DNA of 10,600 nucleotides from Ruminococcus flavefaciens (GTDB lineage Bacteria > Bacillota > Clostridia > Oscillospirales > Ruminococcaceae). Under the pieces are notes generated by a model. The model did no database searches and was not told the origin of the DNA. It saw only the letters and a program-made list of their open reading frames with translations. Location of the stretch: contig CADBQF010000410.1 of NCBI GenBank assembly GCA_902796705.1, positions 1 to 10,600 of the forward strand. The letters are read 5' to 3'. Of this stretch, positions 1-6,547 are shown one piece after another. Position 1 is the stretch's first letter. Each line of letters starts with the position of its first letter. The position numbers were made by a program, and so were the translations under genes.

Positions 1-1
1 A

Positions 2-820
2 TCTCTCGGAAAATACCTCACCGAAAACGGTCAGTGCGTTACAGGCTACTACAGCAGAAGTTCGGATTCGGCTGCGTCGGCTGCTGCGTTCACGGACACA
101 AAGGCGTATGATGATATGGCTATGCTGATAAACGACAGCGATGTGATATTCATTACAGTTCCCGATTCGGCGATAACACAGGTGTACAGACAGCTTGCAG
201 GATACGGCATAAACGGGAAAGTCCTGTGCCATTGCAGCGGAGCAATGACGGCAGATGAAGCTTTTCCGGAAATAAGCTCGCACGGTGCGGCAGGTCTTTC
301 GATACACCCGGCTTTAGCCGTCAGCAGCAGAACGGAGTCATATAAAGACCTTGCAGGTGCGTTCTTCTGCATAGAGGGCGACGAAAAGAACTGTGATATC
401 TGGAGGAAACTTCTTTCGTCTATGGGGAACACTGTCAAACTGATAGACAGCGGCTCGAAAACAAAATACCACGCCGCCTGTTCGATTGCGAGCAATCTCG
501 TGTGTATGCTGATCGACGAGAGCGTCGGGCTCCTCGGAGAATGCGGCTTTTCGGAAGAAGAAGCACTTTCGGCTCTGCGTCCGCTCGCATCTGCGAATAT
601 GGAAAAAGTCCTTTCCGCCGGAGCGGTAAAAGCTCTCACAGGCCCGGTCGAGCGGAACGATACCGGAACGGTCGAAAAGCATATAAACTGCATCTCAGAT
701 AAGGTCAGCCGTGATATGTACAAGGCGGCAGCTCTCAGACTTGTGCAGACTGCCGGAAGAAAGAATCCCGGTACTGATTATTCGGCTATGAGGGAGATAC
801 TCTCCCGGAAAGAAGAATGA
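2..820 (+). CDS. Rossmann-like / DUF2520 domain protein, 5' partial
   Basis: The reading frame is open from base 2 to the TGA at 818-820, so the gene starts upstream; 272 codons are visible. The first visible residues, SLGKYLTENG, look like the helix after a missing GxGxxG nucleotide-binding loop, so perhaps 10-20 N-terminal residues are absent. The N-terminal half has the Rossmann pattern DVIFITVPDSAI followed by CHCSGA and LSIHPALA, typical of the family that pairs a Rossmann-like domain with DUF2520. The C-terminal half (KYHAACSIASNLV, then ALTGPVERND) matches the helical DUF2520 domain, which resembles the C-terminal domains of 6-phosphogluconate and ketopantoate type dehydrogenases. It is probably an NAD(P)-binding cytosolic oxidoreductase, but the substrate of this family is not known to me. 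It lies 9 bases before the deaminase gene, so the two are probably co-transcribed. An internal ATG at 116 is not the start, because the domain continues upstream of it. Confidence 0.85.
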   Translation, partial: SLGKYLTENGQCVTGYYSRSSDSAASAAAFTDTKAYDDMAMLINDSDVIFITVPDSAITQVYRQLAGYGINGKVLCHCSGAMTADEAFPEISSHGAAGLSIHPALAVSSRTESYKDLAGAFFCIEGDEKNCDIWRKLLSSMGNTVKLIDSGSKTKYHAACSIASNLVCMLIDESVGLLGECGFSEEEALSALRPLASANMEKVLSAGAVKALTGPVERNDTGTVEKHINCISDKVSRDMYKAAALRLVQTAGRKNPGTDYSAMREILSRKEE

Positions 821-829
821 GGTGACTGT

Positions 830-1273
830 ATGGCTGACAGATTCATGAATATCGCCATTGATGAGGCGAGAAAAGGTATCCGTGCAGGACACGGAGGGCC
901 TTTCGGCTGTGTTATCGTTAAAGACGGAAAGATCATCGGCAGAGGTCACAATGAAGTGATAAAGCAGCATGATCCGACCTGCCACGGCGAGATCATGGCG
1001 ATACGTGATGCGTGCCGGAATACAGGCTCACACGACCTTTCCGGCTGTGATCTCTATACTACAGCACAGCCCTGCCCGATGTGTGCAGGAGCAGTCCAGT
1101 GGGCGAATATAGCCAAGGTCTACTACGGCTGTACCGTTTCAGATACAGACGATATCGGATTCCGTGACGAGGTGTTCTTCAACAGCGAAACGGAATCGCA
1201 GGAGCTTGACCGGAACGAGTGTCTGGAAGTTTTCAGAGAGTATTTTTCCATGTCTGAGAGGGAAGGATATTGA
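830..1273 (+). CDS. guaD: Guanine deaminase-like nucleoside deaminase (GuaD family)
   Basis: This 147-residue protein belongs to the cytidine deaminase superfamily and most resembles Bacillus subtilis GuaD, which converts guanine to xanthine in purine salvage. The N-terminal GGPFGCVIVKDGKII block is typical of GuaD. The zinc site is H52 and E54 (CHGE) with C82 and C85 (PCPMC). D113, in GFRDE, lies where GuaD has a catalytic aspartate, and the chain ends in Tyr, like GuaD, whose C-terminal tail closes the active site of the partner subunit. These points favour guanine deaminase over tRNA adenosine deaminase TadA, but substrate cannot be proven by reading. An AGGTG ribosome binding site overlaps the stop of the upstream gene, suggesting translational linkage. 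A hairpin terminator candidate follows about 85 bases downstream of the stop. Confidence 0.82.
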   Translation: MADRFMNIAIDEARKGIRAGHGGPFGCVIVKDGKIIGRGHNEVIKQHDPTCHGEIMAIRDACRNTGSHDLSGCDLYTTAQPCPMCAGAVQWANIAKVYYGCTVSDTDDIGFRDEVFFNSETESQELDRNECLEVFREYFSMSEREGY

Positions 1274-1357
1274 GTGCTTTTCAGCGATATTTCCGGCTGT
1301 GGAAACTGTTGAAAGTCAAAAAAATCCTTGTATAACGTTTTAACAAACTAAGGGTAT

Positions 1358-1396
1358 TCCGACTGTAATCAATGACAGCTCATACAGTCGGATTTT
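1358..1396 (+). terminator. Hairpin terminator candidate after the deaminase gene
   Basis: A perfect 10-bp inverted repeat (TCCGACTGTA at 1358-1367 and its complement at 1383-1392) encloses a 15-base loop and is followed by TTTT at 1393-1396. It fits a rho-independent terminator ending the DUF2520-guaD transcript. The T-tract is short and the loop large, so efficiency is uncertain. Confidence 0.6.
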
Positions 1397-1521
1397 CCAT
1401 TATATCGGGGCAAAATGACGGTTTTGCAATTAAACTATAGGTATATCGCACAAATTTCGTTCAACAATATTGTGCAGAAAGTAAAACTTTATCGTTCCTT
1501 TTGTAAATTGTGCTAAGACTG
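1397..1521. promoter_or_regulatory. Upstream region with palindromes, possible operators
   Basis: The non-coding stretch 1274-1620 (347 bases) holds the terminator candidate, the promoter and this AT-rich middle part. Here a perfect 10-bp palindrome ACAATATTGT lies at 1464-1473, inside a looser inverted repeat GCACAA (1448-1453) / TTGTGC (1470-1475). A second ATTGTGC copy is at 1507-1513, just upstream of the -35 box. A separate inverted repeat AAAGT-N3-ACTTT spans 1478-1490. They could bind a regulator of the carboxypeptidase gene, but no known operator is recognised. Confidence 0.3.
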
Positions 1522-1550
1522 TTGACAACTGTGGAAATTTGTATTATAAT
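1522..1550 (+). promoter_or_regulatory. Consensus housekeeping-sigma promoter for the S11 peptidase gene
   Basis: TTGACA at 1522-1527 and TATAAT at 1545-1550 are separated by exactly 17 bases, both perfect matches to the vegetative sigma factor consensus. Transcription would start near 1557, giving a leader of about 64 bases before the ATG at 1621. It also shows that an in-frame ATG at 1510 lies upstream of the transcript and cannot be the start codon used. Confidence 0.88.
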
Positions 1551-1620
1551 GGGGGTTATAGAGATAAAATATCATAAGTGTAGAACAAACAGAGTAGGAA
1601 AAGAAAGGGCTGAGGAATTT

Positions 1621-2673
1621 ATGACGAATTTTTCTCGCATCGCCCTTTTGACTACCTTAACGATCGGTACTGTTCTGGCTGGTGCCTCGTGCGGAACTCA
1701 CAAAACGCTCAAAGAAGCAGACGTTCAGGAAGCTGTTCGGACAGAATCAGTTTCCACAACTGAAAGTCCTGCCGGCGTGAACGATCTGTCTGCTCCGGAC
1801 GAAATCACAGTACCCTTTGTTGTTTATCCCCACATTACCGAATACTCGAAACGGTTCGCAAGCTATTACGGTGAAAAAAGCTCCGTGCTTGTGGATACCG
1901 ATACTAACGGGATAATCGCTTACAGGAACGAGAATATGAGAGTCTACCCTGCGTCACTTACAAAGGTGATGACTCTGATCGTTGCTGCTGAGCATATAAC
2001 TGATCTTTCTGAAACTGTTTTGATAACCGATGATATGGTCATCCCTATGGTAGAGAGGGATGCTTCAAGAGCAGGTTTCCTGCCAGGTGAGACACCTTCT
2101 CTTCTGGAACTTCTTTACGGCATGATACTGCCGTCAGGAGCCGATGCTTCACTTGCTCTGGCAATATATGTGTCGGGTTCTGAGGAAAAGTTCGTTGAGC
2201 TGATGAATGAAAAAGCACGCTCGCTCGGCCTGAAGGATACACACTTCGTCAATGTGACCGGTCTGCATGACAAGGATCATTACAGTACCGTGTCAGACGT
2301 TGCTGTCATTCTGGAGTACGCAATCCGGGACGACCTTTGCCGTCGTATCCTCACCCGTGAGAGATTCAGGTGCAGGCCCACCGAACAGCACCCGGAAGGT
2401 CTGGAATTTTCAAGTACATTATTGAGCCGCATGAGCGGCGATGAAATGCCCGGAGTCACCGTCCTTGGCGGAAAAACGGGCTTTACAGACGATGCAGGCA
2501 ACTGCGTCGCAAGTTTCGCAAGAACCGACGACGACAAAGAATATGTTCTTGTCCTGTGCGGCGGCAGGAGCAACTGGGACGAAATCTATAACACTCTCTC
2601 GGCTTACAGCGTGTACTGTGCCGGAGGTGAGCCGTACAGATCCGCGCGGAAAGATAACAAAGATAAACAATAA
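1621..2673 (+). CDS. Serine-type D-Ala-D-Ala carboxypeptidase (S11), probable lipoprotein
   Basis: This 350-residue protein belongs to peptidase family S11 (DacA/DacF type), which removes the terminal D-Ala from peptidoglycan stem peptides outside the membrane. The catalytic SxxK is S112-L-T-K115 and the KTG box is K285-T-G287 (GGKTGFT). The second motif reads S172-G-A174 instead of the usual SGN. The ATG at 1621 is chosen because GAGGA (1612-1616) precedes it and the promoter excludes the in-frame ATG at 1510. The N-terminus is a signal sequence ending LAGASC, so C24 may carry lipid, although Gly at -3 is atypical for a lipobox; residues 25-70 look like a flexible linker. The chain ends soon after the catalytic domain with a basic tail, and no PBP5-like C-terminal domain is evident. 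The gene has its own promoter and heads a run of three related envelope genes. Confidence 0.88.
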   Translation: MTNFSRIALLTTLTIGTVLAGASCGTHKTLKEADVQEAVRTESVSTTESPAGVNDLSAPDEITVPFVVYPHITEYSKRFASYYGEKSSVLVDTDTNGIIAYRNENMRVYPASLTKVMTLIVAAEHITDLSETVLITDDMVIPMVERDASRAGFLPGETPSLLELLYGMILPSGADASLALAIYVSGSEEKFVELMNEKARSLGLKDTHFVNVTGLHDKDHYSTVSDVAVILEYAIRDDLCRRILTRERFRCRPTEQHPEGLEFSSTLLSRMSGDEMPGVTVLGGKTGFTDDAGNCVASFARTDDDKEYVLVLCGGRSNWDEIYNTLSAYSVYCAGGEPYRSARKDNKDKQ

Positions 2674-2836
2674 CCAAAAGAACAGAAGAATCCGGCTGCA
2701 TTTGCAGTTATTTCCCTTTTCCCTAAAGAAATCAAACTCCGGAAGAAAGCGAACTTCCGGGATCATGCGATAAAGATAAATAAAGCTTCTGCGAAGAAGC
2801 ATACAGAACAAAAGAACAAATAAGGACTGATCCATT
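2674..2836 (+). other. Intergenic spacer with two hairpins
   Basis: No gene or clear promoter is visible in these 163 bases. Two hairpins can form in RNA: CCGGAAG (2739-2745) with CTTCCGG (2754-2760), and GCTTCT (2785-2790) with AGAAGC (2795-2800) around a GCGA (GNRA-type) tetraloop. Neither is followed by a T-tract, so they are not typical terminators. They may mark processing or mRNA stability sites between co-transcribed genes. The AAGGA at 2822-2826 is the ribosome binding site of the next gene. Confidence 0.45.
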
Positions 2837-3802
2837 ATGTCCAGGAAAAAGAGGCTTGGTAATTTAAGGATCGGCCGTTTCTTATGTACTATACTTTTAT
2901 TGGATCTATCTATATTTGCGGTCGATCATCTCAGGCGTGATCTCGGTATCATACCTGCTTGTACGTATTACCATGACAAAGGCATCAAAAATGAGCAAAC
3001 CGTTGTAGGGCATGATGACCCGTATCATCTTGGTAACGAGCCCCAGACTACAACTGAAACAAGAGGAGTTGAGTATATCGGATTTTACGAATACTACATT
3101 CTCCAGTCGCAGGAATCTACAGGTCCGCTCGTGCTTGCAGACGCACAGCACAGAGCAGTTCCCCTTCCAAAAGAGGATACAGTTGACCTGAAGAAATACA
3201 AAAATGACTTTTACGACGTGCTTAACGATTCTGTTAGGCTTGATAAGGACGCAGCAGCATCGCTCAACGCTATGATGAATGATTATAACGATGCGACAGG
3301 GCTGAGTGATTTCATAGTCTACGGTACAACAGAGACGTTCACGGGTGAAGGTTCTTTCTGTCCGGGAGAATTTCCGGACACCCCAACAGGATATACAGTG
3401 GACTTAGCACTTAAAGGCGGCGGTTCTGTCCTGACTTATGACGGTCTGGACGAGGAATCGTGGATCGTGGATAATTGCTGGAAATACGGATTTATCGTCA
3501 GGAGTCCCATGAACAAGTCGCACAGGACTGGCATGGATTACTGCCCCTGGCATCTGAGGTATGTAGGTGATGTTCACGCTGCCATTATGAAAGAGAGAGG
3601 ATTCTGCCTGGAAGAGTATATCGATTTCATCGCAGGATTCACTTTCGATGCACCGTTTGCGTATGATCTTGACGGAACAAACTACGAGATCTATACAGTT
3701 GTGTCAACAGGTGATATGACATCTGCCCGTGTACCGATATCCGGAAATTTTGATATATCCGGAACGTATCGGGACAGCTACATCATAACAACTGTTAAAT
3801 AA
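2837..3802 (+). CDS. VanY-like (M15B) membrane-anchored protein, probably catalytically dead
   Basis: The 321-residue product starts with a basic stretch and one hydrophobic segment (about residues 14-29), so it is probably membrane-anchored with the rest outside. Residues 134-265 resemble the VanY D-Ala-D-Ala carboxypeptidase family: TGYTVDLAL, then W209, KYGFIVRSP (216-224), and PWHLRYVG (237-244) followed by VHAAIM and CLEEYIDFI. Family M15B normally shows SxHxxGxAxD and ExWH. Here the first motif has Pro180 for Ser and Thr182 for the zinc-binding His, keeping Gly185 and Asp189; in the second, Cys236 replaces the catalytic Glu while His239 remains. The usual YRS-containing helical stretch before the first motif also looks shortened. 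The fold is therefore likely kept but zinc hydrolysis doubtful. Residues 266-321 form an extra C-terminal domain I do not recognise. No promoter is seen, so it may be transcribed with the upstream gene. Confidence 0.78.
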   Translation: MSRKKRLGNLRIGRFLCTILLLDLSIFAVDHLRRDLGIIPACTYYHDKGIKNEQTVVGHDDPYHLGNEPQTTTETRGVEYIGFYEYYILQSQESTGPLVLADAQHRAVPLPKEDTVDLKKYKNDFYDVLNDSVRLDKDAAASLNAMMNDYNDATGLSDFIVYGTTETFTGEGSFCPGEFPDTPTGYTVDLALKGGGSVLTYDGLDEESWIVDNCWKYGFIVRSPMNKSHRTGMDYCPWHLRYVGDVHAAIMKERGFCLEEYIDFIAGFTFDAPFAYDLDGTNYEIYTVVSTGDMTSARVPISGNFDISGTYRDSYIITTVK

Positions 3803-3811
3803 TTAAGATTA

Positions 3812-3844
3812 GCGTACAGGGCAGGAGCGTTCTGCCCTGTGCGT
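3812..3844 (+). other. Strong hairpin between the VanY-like and S11-like genes
   Basis: Bases 3812-3825 can pair with 3831-3844 in a stem of about 14 bp with three G-U pairs, around the 5-base loop AGCGT. The core is ACAGGGCA / TGCCCTGT. No T-run follows, so it is not a standard terminator. It may stabilise or process the mRNA, or modulate expression of the next gene 45 bases downstream. Confidence 0.5.
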
Positions 3845-3877
3845 AATATCGTTCTGCCTTGGTACATATAATGCACC

Positions 3878-3892
3878 GAGGTGATATCTTTG
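3878..3892 (+). promoter_or_regulatory. Ribosome binding site that selects a TTG start
   Basis: GAGGTG at 3878-3883 is followed after 6 bases by TTG at 3890-3892, which begins a clean MKTILCF signal peptide. The in-frame GTG at 3881 overlaps the binding site itself and so is a poorer candidate. Confidence 0.72.
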
Positions 3893-5020
3893 AAGACCAT
3901 TTTATGTTTCATAGCAGCCCTGATACTGGCTGCATCATCGTTTTCTTCGGCAAATGCCGCCGTCGAAGCGGATACACAGATAAAATACGTACTCATGGAA
4001 GCACGGACAAGGACTGTCCTCCAGCAGCAGCGTCCCGGAGATAAGACCAATGCGGGATATCTCACAAAACTGATGACTCTGCTCCTGATCGCACAGGATA
4101 TGGAAGAAGGCAGATATTCTGCCGATACGGTCGTTACAGCGTCTTCTTCTGTCGAGGGTACTAAGGGTTCTGTGATCTGGCTGAGACCGGGTGACAAGAT
4201 AACGGTCGGTGAACTCATCGAGGCCGCTGCCGTCGGAAATGCCAATGATGCCGTCACTGTTCTCGCTGAAAATTCAGAGGAAACGGTCGGAGAGTTCACA
4301 AAAAGGATGAATGCTCAGGCTTTCACCCTCGGACTGCGTGATACATCATTTTATTCCCCATACGGCTATGAGGAGGACGGCAATGTCACTACCGCTTATG
4401 ATACGGCGGTCATTTGTGCTGAATTATCCGGGCATGAGATCATTCTGCCTTATTTCGGCATATGGCACGATCATATAAGGGAGGGGACTGTCGAACTCGT
4501 GAACGAGAACACGCTCGCAAGGACTTTCGATCAGCATATCGGCTTCAAGGCTGCCCATTCGGAGCAGTCCGGCTATTGTGCCGCCGAAGCCGGAAGATCA
4601 GAAAGCGGCGATGTTTTCATCGCAGTCGTTTCAGGCTGCAAGGACAGCGAGAGTTCGCTCCGCATGGCAAAAGACCTCGTGACCGAAGGTTTCAGAGGAT
4701 ACAGGATAACATCTTCGCTGTTCCCCGACGAGATGCTCAGACCTGTAAGCGTGAGGGGCGGGACCGAACAGTCAGTCATGATAACGCTCGCCTCACAGAA
4801 TGATATCGCAGTACCCAAAGGCATGAAGAAGCTCACTACAGTGACAGTCCTTCCGGAATACCTCGATGCCCCGCTTGAAAAAGGGCAGAAGATAGGGACT
4901 GCTGCGTTCTATAACGGGGATACGCTTTTGTACGAAAGCAGCATCATTGTAAAGAATGATGTGGATAAACTTTCTTTTCGGTATGTTTTTAAGGAAATGA
5001 TGCTGAATATTCTCAACTAA
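3890..5020 (+). CDS. Secreted S11 (DacF-like) carboxypeptidase homologue lacking the catalytic motifs
   Basis: From the TTG start the protein has 376 residues. Residues 1-23 are a signal peptide ending in ANA. The body aligns with D-Ala-D-Ala carboxypeptidases of family S11, and residues 280-355 resemble the PBP5 C-terminal beta domain (VPKG, then DAPLEKGQKIG). The last 17 residues (from K360) could form an amphipathic membrane-binding helix, as in PBP5. All three active-site motifs are changed: SxxK is Y57-L-T-K60, with Tyr replacing the acylated Ser; SGN is N117-A-N119; KTG is K220-A-A222. The surrounding sequence (TKLMT, NDA, SGYC) is well kept, so this is not random decay. The frame is intact with no stop or frameshift. 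It is probably a peptidoglycan-binding or regulatory pseudoenzyme rather than a peptidase; that role is inference. Confidence 0.82.
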   Translation: MKTILCFIAALILAASSFSSANAAVEADTQIKYVLMEARTRTVLQQQRPGDKTNAGYLTKLMTLLLIAQDMEEGRYSADTVVTASSSVEGTKGSVIWLRPGDKITVGELIEAAAVGNANDAVTVLAENSEETVGEFTKRMNAQAFTLGLRDTSFYSPYGYEEDGNVTTAYDTAVICAELSGHEIILPYFGIWHDHIREGTVELVNENTLARTFDQHIGFKAAHSEQSGYCAAEAGRSESGDVFIAVVSGCKDSESSLRMAKDLVTEGFRGYRITSSLFPDEMLRPVSVRGGTEQSVMITLASQNDIAVPKGMKKLTTVTVLPEYLDAPLEKGQKIGTAAFYNGDTLLYESSIIVKNDVDKLSFRYVFKEMMLNILN

Positions 5021-5064
5021 AACGAGTTTATTTTGTCATAAATGAATAAAAGTTTCATTTACTC

Positions 5065-5093
5065 TTGAAATATTCCACAAAATATAGTATGAT
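5065..5093 (+). promoter_or_regulatory. Promoter candidate for pgi
   Basis: TTGAAA at 5065-5070 and TATGAT at 5088-5093 are 17 bases apart, each one base from consensus. Transcription would start near 5100 and give a leader of about 48 bases. Confidence 0.72.
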
Positions 5094-5110
5094 AAAGATG
5101 GTAATATATC

Positions 5111-5129
5111 CTGTATGTTCTGCATACAG
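5111..5129 (+). other. Leader hairpin just upstream of the pgi ribosome binding site
   Basis: CTGTATG (5111-5117) pairs perfectly with CATACAG (5123-5129) around the loop TTCTG. It ends 4 bases before the GGAGGT binding site (5134-5139). It probably protects the 5' end of the mRNA or keeps the binding site free; no riboswitch is recognised. Confidence 0.45.
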
Positions 5130-5147
5130 ATCTGGAGGTAAAGATAA

Positions 5148-6482
5148 ATGTCATTAAAACTCAACACAAAATATCTCAGCGACTTTGTTAATGCTGACGA
5201 GCTTACCGGTATAAAGGCTCAGGTAGAGGCTGCCGCAGCTTCTCTCCACAGCAAGACCGGTCTCGGAAACGATTTCCTCGGCTGGGTAGACCTTCCGACA
5301 AACTACGATAAGGAAGAATTCGCAAGGATCAAGGCAGCAGCCGAGAAGATCAAGTCCAATTCCGATATCCTCATCGTTATCGGCATCGGCGGTTCCTACC
5401 TCGGTGCAAGAGCAGCTATCGAGCTTCTCAGGTCGCCTCTTTACAATAACATCAAGAAGGATACACCTGATATATACTACGTTGGAAACAGCATAAATCC
5501 TGCTTACCTCAACGAGGTCATCGCTCTCTGCGAAGGCAAGGATTTCTCAGTGAATGTCATTTCCAAATCCGGTACGACTACAGAGCCGGCTCTTGCTTTC
5601 AGGATCTTCAAGAAAATGGTTGAAGACAAGTACGGCAAGGAAGAGGCTAAGAACCGTATCTTCGCTACTACAGACAAGGCAAGGGGAACTCTCAAGAGCC
5701 TTTCTGATACAGAGGGATACGAAACATTTGTCATTCCGGACGATGTAGGAGGACGTTTCTCTGTTCTTACAGCCGTTGGTCTTCTCCCGATAGCTGTTGC
5801 AGGCTGCGATATCGACGCTCTCATGAAGGGTGCTGCAAAGGCTCAGGCTGAGCTTTGTGCAGATTTCGACAACAACGACTGCTACAAGTATGCTGCTCTC
5901 AGGAATATCCTTTACAGAAAGGGCAAGTCCGTTGAAATGCTCGTTTCCTATGATCCGAGCTTCGTTATGATGTCAGAATGGTACAAGCAGCTCTTCGGCG
6001 AGAGCGAAGGCAAGGACAACAAGGGAATCTTCCCGTCGGCTGCTGTATTCTCAACTGACCTCCACTCAATGGGACAGTATATCCAGGACGGTGCAAGGAT
6101 CCTCTTCGAGACCGTCGTTGATATAAAGAAGCCTAAGACCGACCTCTTCCTCGAACCCGATGCAGAGAACCTCGACGGTCTTAACTTCCTCACAAACCAG
6201 AATATGTCCGTTGTAAACAGAAAGGCATTCGAGGGAACAGTCCTCGCTCACACTGAGGGCGGCGTTCCGAACATGATCCTCGAACTCGACGATACTACCG
6301 AAGAGAGCGTCGGATACATGATCTACTTCTTCGAGAAGGCTTGTGCTGTTTCCGGCTATGTACTTGGTGTCAATCCGTTCAATCAGCCCGGTGTTGAGAG
6401 TTACAAGTCAAATATGTTCGCTCTCCTCGGAAAACCCGGCTATGAGGGTGCAAAGGCTGCTCTCGAAGCTAAGCTTGGCTGA
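5148..6482 (+). CDS. pgi: Glucose-6-phosphate isomerase
   Basis: The 444-residue protein interconverts glucose 6-phosphate and fructose 6-phosphate in the cytosol, linking glycolysis and gluconeogenesis. Length and sequence fit the short bacterial PGI form of Bacillus and relatives. Visible family motifs are [11 protein letters not shown] (79-89), the phosphate-binding SKSGTTTEP (139-147), [14 protein letters not shown] (201-214) with catalytic Arg203, FGESEGK with the probable catalytic Glu285, DLHSMGQ with His306, and SYKSNMF with Lys420. GGAGGT sits 8 bases before the ATG. Codon choice is strongly skewed to a few codons (for example AAG, CTC, GGC), as expected of a highly expressed gene. 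It has its own promoter and may share a transcript with the small P-loop gene downstream. Confidence 0.97.
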   Translation: MSLKLNTKYLSDFVNADELTGIKAQVEAAAASLHSKTGLGNDFLGWVDLPTNYDKEEFARIKAAAEKIKSNSDILIVIGIGGSYLGARAAIELLRSPLYNNIKKDTPDIYYVGNSINPAYLNEVIALCEGKDFSVNVISKSGTTTEPALAFRIFKKMVEDKYGKEEAKNRIFATTDKARGTLKSLSDTEGYETFVIPDDVGGRFSVLTAVGLLPIAVAGCDIDALMKGAAKAQAELCADFDNNDCYKYAALRNILYRKGKSVEMLVSYDPSFVMMSEWYKQLFGESEGKDNKGIFPSAAVFSTDLHSMGQYIQDGARILFETVVDIKKPKTDLFLEPDAENLDGLNFLTNQNMSVVNRKAFEGTVLAHTEGGVPNMILELDDTTEESVGYMIYFFEKACAVSGYVLGVNPFNQPGVESYKSNMFALLGKPGYEGAKAALEAKLG

Positions 6483-6532
6483 TAGGACTTGCAAATAAAC
6501 CTATCAATTATCGTCACAAATGCCGCAAGGCA
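6480..6532 (+). other. Inverted repeat and GCAA-loop hairpin between pgi and the P-loop gene
   Basis: TGATAGG (6480-6486, overlapping the pgi stop) is complementary to CCTATCA (6500-6506), with a 13-base loop. Downstream, TGCC-GCAA-GGCA (6521-6532) forms a short stem with a GNRA tetraloop just before the AAGGAG binding site at 6536-6541. Neither is followed by a T-tract, so read-through from pgi is likely. Confidence 0.4.
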
Positions 6533-6547
6533 CGGAAGGAGTAAATT

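Noticed and set aside
49..723. A 224-residue open frame on the - strand opposite the DUF2520 gene
   Set aside because: It mirrors a recognised gene, has no recognisable domain, and its composition (Ser-rich, low complexity) fits the antisense shadow of a biased coding sequence.
1510..1620. N-terminal extension of the S11 gene from an in-frame ATG at 1510
   Set aside because: It would start upstream of the consensus promoter (1522-1550) and add 37 residues in front of a complete signal sequence.
2441..2773. 110-residue + strand frame overlapping the end of the S11 gene
   Set aside because: It is in another frame of a clear gene, lacks a binding site and family features, and continues into a spacer with hairpins.
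3867..3872. TATAAT upstream of the S11-like gene as a -10 box
   Set aside because: No -35 element stands 16-18 bases upstream, and transcription would begin about 11 bases before the start codon, inside the ribosome binding site.
5040..5060. Inverted repeat AAATGA / TCATTT after the S11-like gene as a terminator
   Set aside because: The stem is only 6 bp, AT-rich, and lacks a following T-tract; it could be chance in an AT-rich spacer.
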